From contig CAZRXY010000004.1 in assembly GCA_964604155.1 (NCBI GenBank), positions 1-64,000 of the forward strand: a DNA stretch of 64,000 nucleotides, written 5' to 3'. A model generated the notes under the pieces. That model was not told the DNA's origin. It was given only the letters and a program-made list of their open reading frames with translations, and searched no databases. Shown one piece after another: positions 62,824-64,000 of the stretch. A program made the translations under genes and the position numbers. This DNA comes from Stygibacter sp964604155. GTDB taxonomy: Bacteria > Cloacimonadota > Cloacimonadia > Cloacimonadales > TCS61. The stretch's first letter is position 1. Every line of letters starts with the position of its first letter.

Positions 62824-63615
62824 TCAATAATACTGTTTTGATCCCGCAGCATCGCGGTGATATTTGCCAAATTCGGTGAGCTTTTCAATCATATCACGAG
62901 GAAGGACAGGACCTTCTACGCATAACCTTATTCCAAGAGGATCTATAGTGCAGTTTCCACAAATGCCAATGGCACATTTCATATATCTTTCAAATAAAAA
63001 TTCATAAGCTGTATCAGGATATTCTGCTAAAATATCCCGTAATGCGTACATCATTAATTCAGGTCCAGATACGTAAATCATATCATACTTATTTCTTACG
63101 AGATATTCTTTTGCTGCATCTGCACTGGTGCCCGAAGTTCCCAGACAACCACTGTCTGTAATCCTTTCATACAATGCTTCCAGTTTTTGAAAACGCCGGC
63201 AGAATAGAAGATTATCAAGTGATCTGGCACCATTTATGATAGTGATGTCCGCTTTTTTCCTCAATAATTCCTTGCACAGAAAATAAAGTGGCGGCGTAGC
63301 ATATCCCCCACCGATCACCAGACACTTTCCAGATTTTATGGTGAATGAAGAACCATAAGGACCACGAAAAGACAACATTTCTCCTAACTCTTTCGTAAAT
63401 AAATTCTGAGTAAATATCCCTATCTTTTTAATTGTGACAGCAAAATAATCTACTTCACATTCCGAGATAGAAAAGGGCTTCTCGCCATTCCTGAAATCTG
63501 TGAGCATAATGAATTGACCTGGAAGAGCCGACAGATCATACTCAAAATAAAACGTGCGGACTGTATCATTCTCTATCTTTATATCCGCAATTGGTATTGT
63601 AATTCTATGAGGCAC
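62824..63615 (-). CDS. pyrK: Dihydroorotate dehydrogenase electron transfer subunit
   Basis: A 263-aa FAD and 2Fe-2S protein that passes electrons from PyrD to NAD. The FAD domain has 'KPFSISEC'; the NAD domain 'LVIGGGYATPPLYFL'; the 2Fe-2S ligands are C-x4-C-x2-C-x11-C in 'CAIGICGNCTID...LCVEG' (interrupted here). Start GTG at 63615 is chosen because GGAG lies seven bases upstream; it overlaps the 3' end of pyrD by 11 bp. Confidence 0.9.
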   Translation of the reverse strand: MPHRITIPIADIKIENDTVRTFYFEYDLSALPGQFIMLTDFRNGEKPFSISECEVDYFAVTIKKIGIFTQNLFTKELGEMLSFRGPYGSSFTIKSGKCLVIGGGYATPPLYFLCKELLRKKADITIINGARSLDNLLFCRRFQKLEALYERITDSGCLGTSGTSADAAKEYLVRNKYDMIYVSGPELMMYALRDILAEYPDTAYEFLFERYMKCAIGICGNCTIDPLGIRLCVEGPVLPRDMIEKLTEFGKYHRDAAGSKQYY

Positions 63616-64000
63616 TTTGTTTCTCCAACCGGGGAATTTCTGAGACGGATTTATAACTATATTTTTCCATATATTGGATGATCCCTTTGTTAATGTGATC
63701 AAAAACCTCAATCCCTTCTTTGTAAATCGCAGTACCAATTCCCACTATACTAGCACCCGCCATTAACATCTCTATGGCATCTGAGCCAGAGGAAACTCCA
63801 CCCATGCCGATTATGGGAATACTTACGCGGCTATATGCTTCATATACGGATTTGAGAGCTATGGGCTTGAGGCAGGCACCGGATATTCCACCGAATTTAT
63901 TACTCAGAACTGGCTGGCAGATATCTATATCGATCAACATACCGGGCCCAAGAGTATTGACCAGACATAGCGCATCTGCACCGCTTTCCTGGGCAGAAAA
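63605..64000 (-). CDS. pyrD: Dihydroorotate dehydrogenase catalytic subunit, 3' part only
   Basis: The C-terminal 131 residues of a class 1B PyrD that extends beyond the right edge. Visible are 'SGADALCLVNTLGPGMLIDID', 'NKFGGISGACLKPIALKSVYE' (read as shorter blocks), 'IPIIGMGGVSSGSDAIEMLMAGAS' and 'VGIGTAIYKEG', the FMN phosphate-binding end of the barrel. It is the first visible gene of the nucleotide cluster; the promoter lies outside the window. Pairing with pyrK indicates an NAD-linked PyrDK enzyme. Confidence 0.93.
   Translation of the reverse strand, partial: FSAQESGADALCLVNTLGPGMLIDIDICQPVLSNKFGGISGACLKPIALKSVYEAYSRVSIPIIGMGGVSSGSDAIEMLMAGASIVGIGTAIYKEGIEVFDHINKGIIQYMEKYSYKSVSEIPRLEKQSAS

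Overview
This is a contiguous, gene-dense, AT-rich bacterial chromosome segment with no insertion sequence, phage, CRISPR array or rRNA. Two secreted proteins end in type-A type IX secretion (T9SS) C-terminal domains, an S8 protease ends in a dockerin module, and there are a CarboxypepD_reg-type TonB-dependent receptor and a GldA/GldF/GldG-like ABC system. Together these point to the FCB superphylum (Fibrobacteres-Chlorobi-Bacteroidetes). The mix of cohesin/dockerin modules, T9SS tails and low GC suggests Cloacimonadota or a close relative. That placement is inference from architecture, not from a marker-gene tree.

Region 1 (1-19.6 kb) is surface and signalling. It holds two metallophosphoesterases (one secreted, with a cohesin-like domain), two histidine kinase/response regulator pairs, a secreted subtilisin with dockerin, a small beta-barrel candidate, a thiF-thiS pair, a TonB-dependent receptor behind a clear TPP riboswitch, a PocR-PAS sensor and a zinc-ribbon protein with an extreme acidic tail. 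The thiamine-related genes (thiF, thiS, TPP-controlled receptor) suggest that the cell adjusts thiamine acquisition to its internal TPP level.

Region 2 (19.6-27.8 kb) begins with a 630-bp palindrome-rich intergenic region, then murJ (lipid II flippase) and uvrC on the plus strand. A convergent GldA-GldF-GldG-DUF4340 ABC operon follows.

Region 3 (27.8-43.7 kb) is one long minus-strand run, many of whose genes overlap or abut. It has features of an exopolysaccharide/glycan locus: a degenerate deacetylase-like protein, four GT4-type glycosyltransferases, a WecA/MraY-type phosphoglycosyl transferase, a T9SS beta-propeller protein, a second deacetylase-like protein, a radical SAM/SPASM enzyme and a Wzx-like flippase. 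At its 3' end are a 3-dehydroquinate synthase and a sequence-divergent phosphoglycerate kinase. A tRNA-Lys(CTT) marks the right border.

Region 4 (43.9-64 kb, minus strand, running off the right edge) is a nucleotide biosynthesis supercluster: pyrD-pyrK-pyrC-pyrEF-pyrB-pyrI-guaB-purM-purL-purQ-(class V aminotransferase)-purH-purCE-purD-purN-guaA. It encodes most of UMP synthesis after carbamoyl phosphate, most of IMP synthesis, and IMP to GMP. carAB, purF, purB and purA are not in the window. Three enzymes have eukaryote-like architecture: PyrEF resembles animal UMPS (OPRT-OMPDC order, eukaryote-type OMPDC motif), PurCE resembles animal PAICS (SAICAR synthetase plus class II AIR carboxylase), and GuaA carries the extra dimerisation-subdomain insertion seen in human GMPS. 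This co-occurrence in one operon is the most striking observation in the window.
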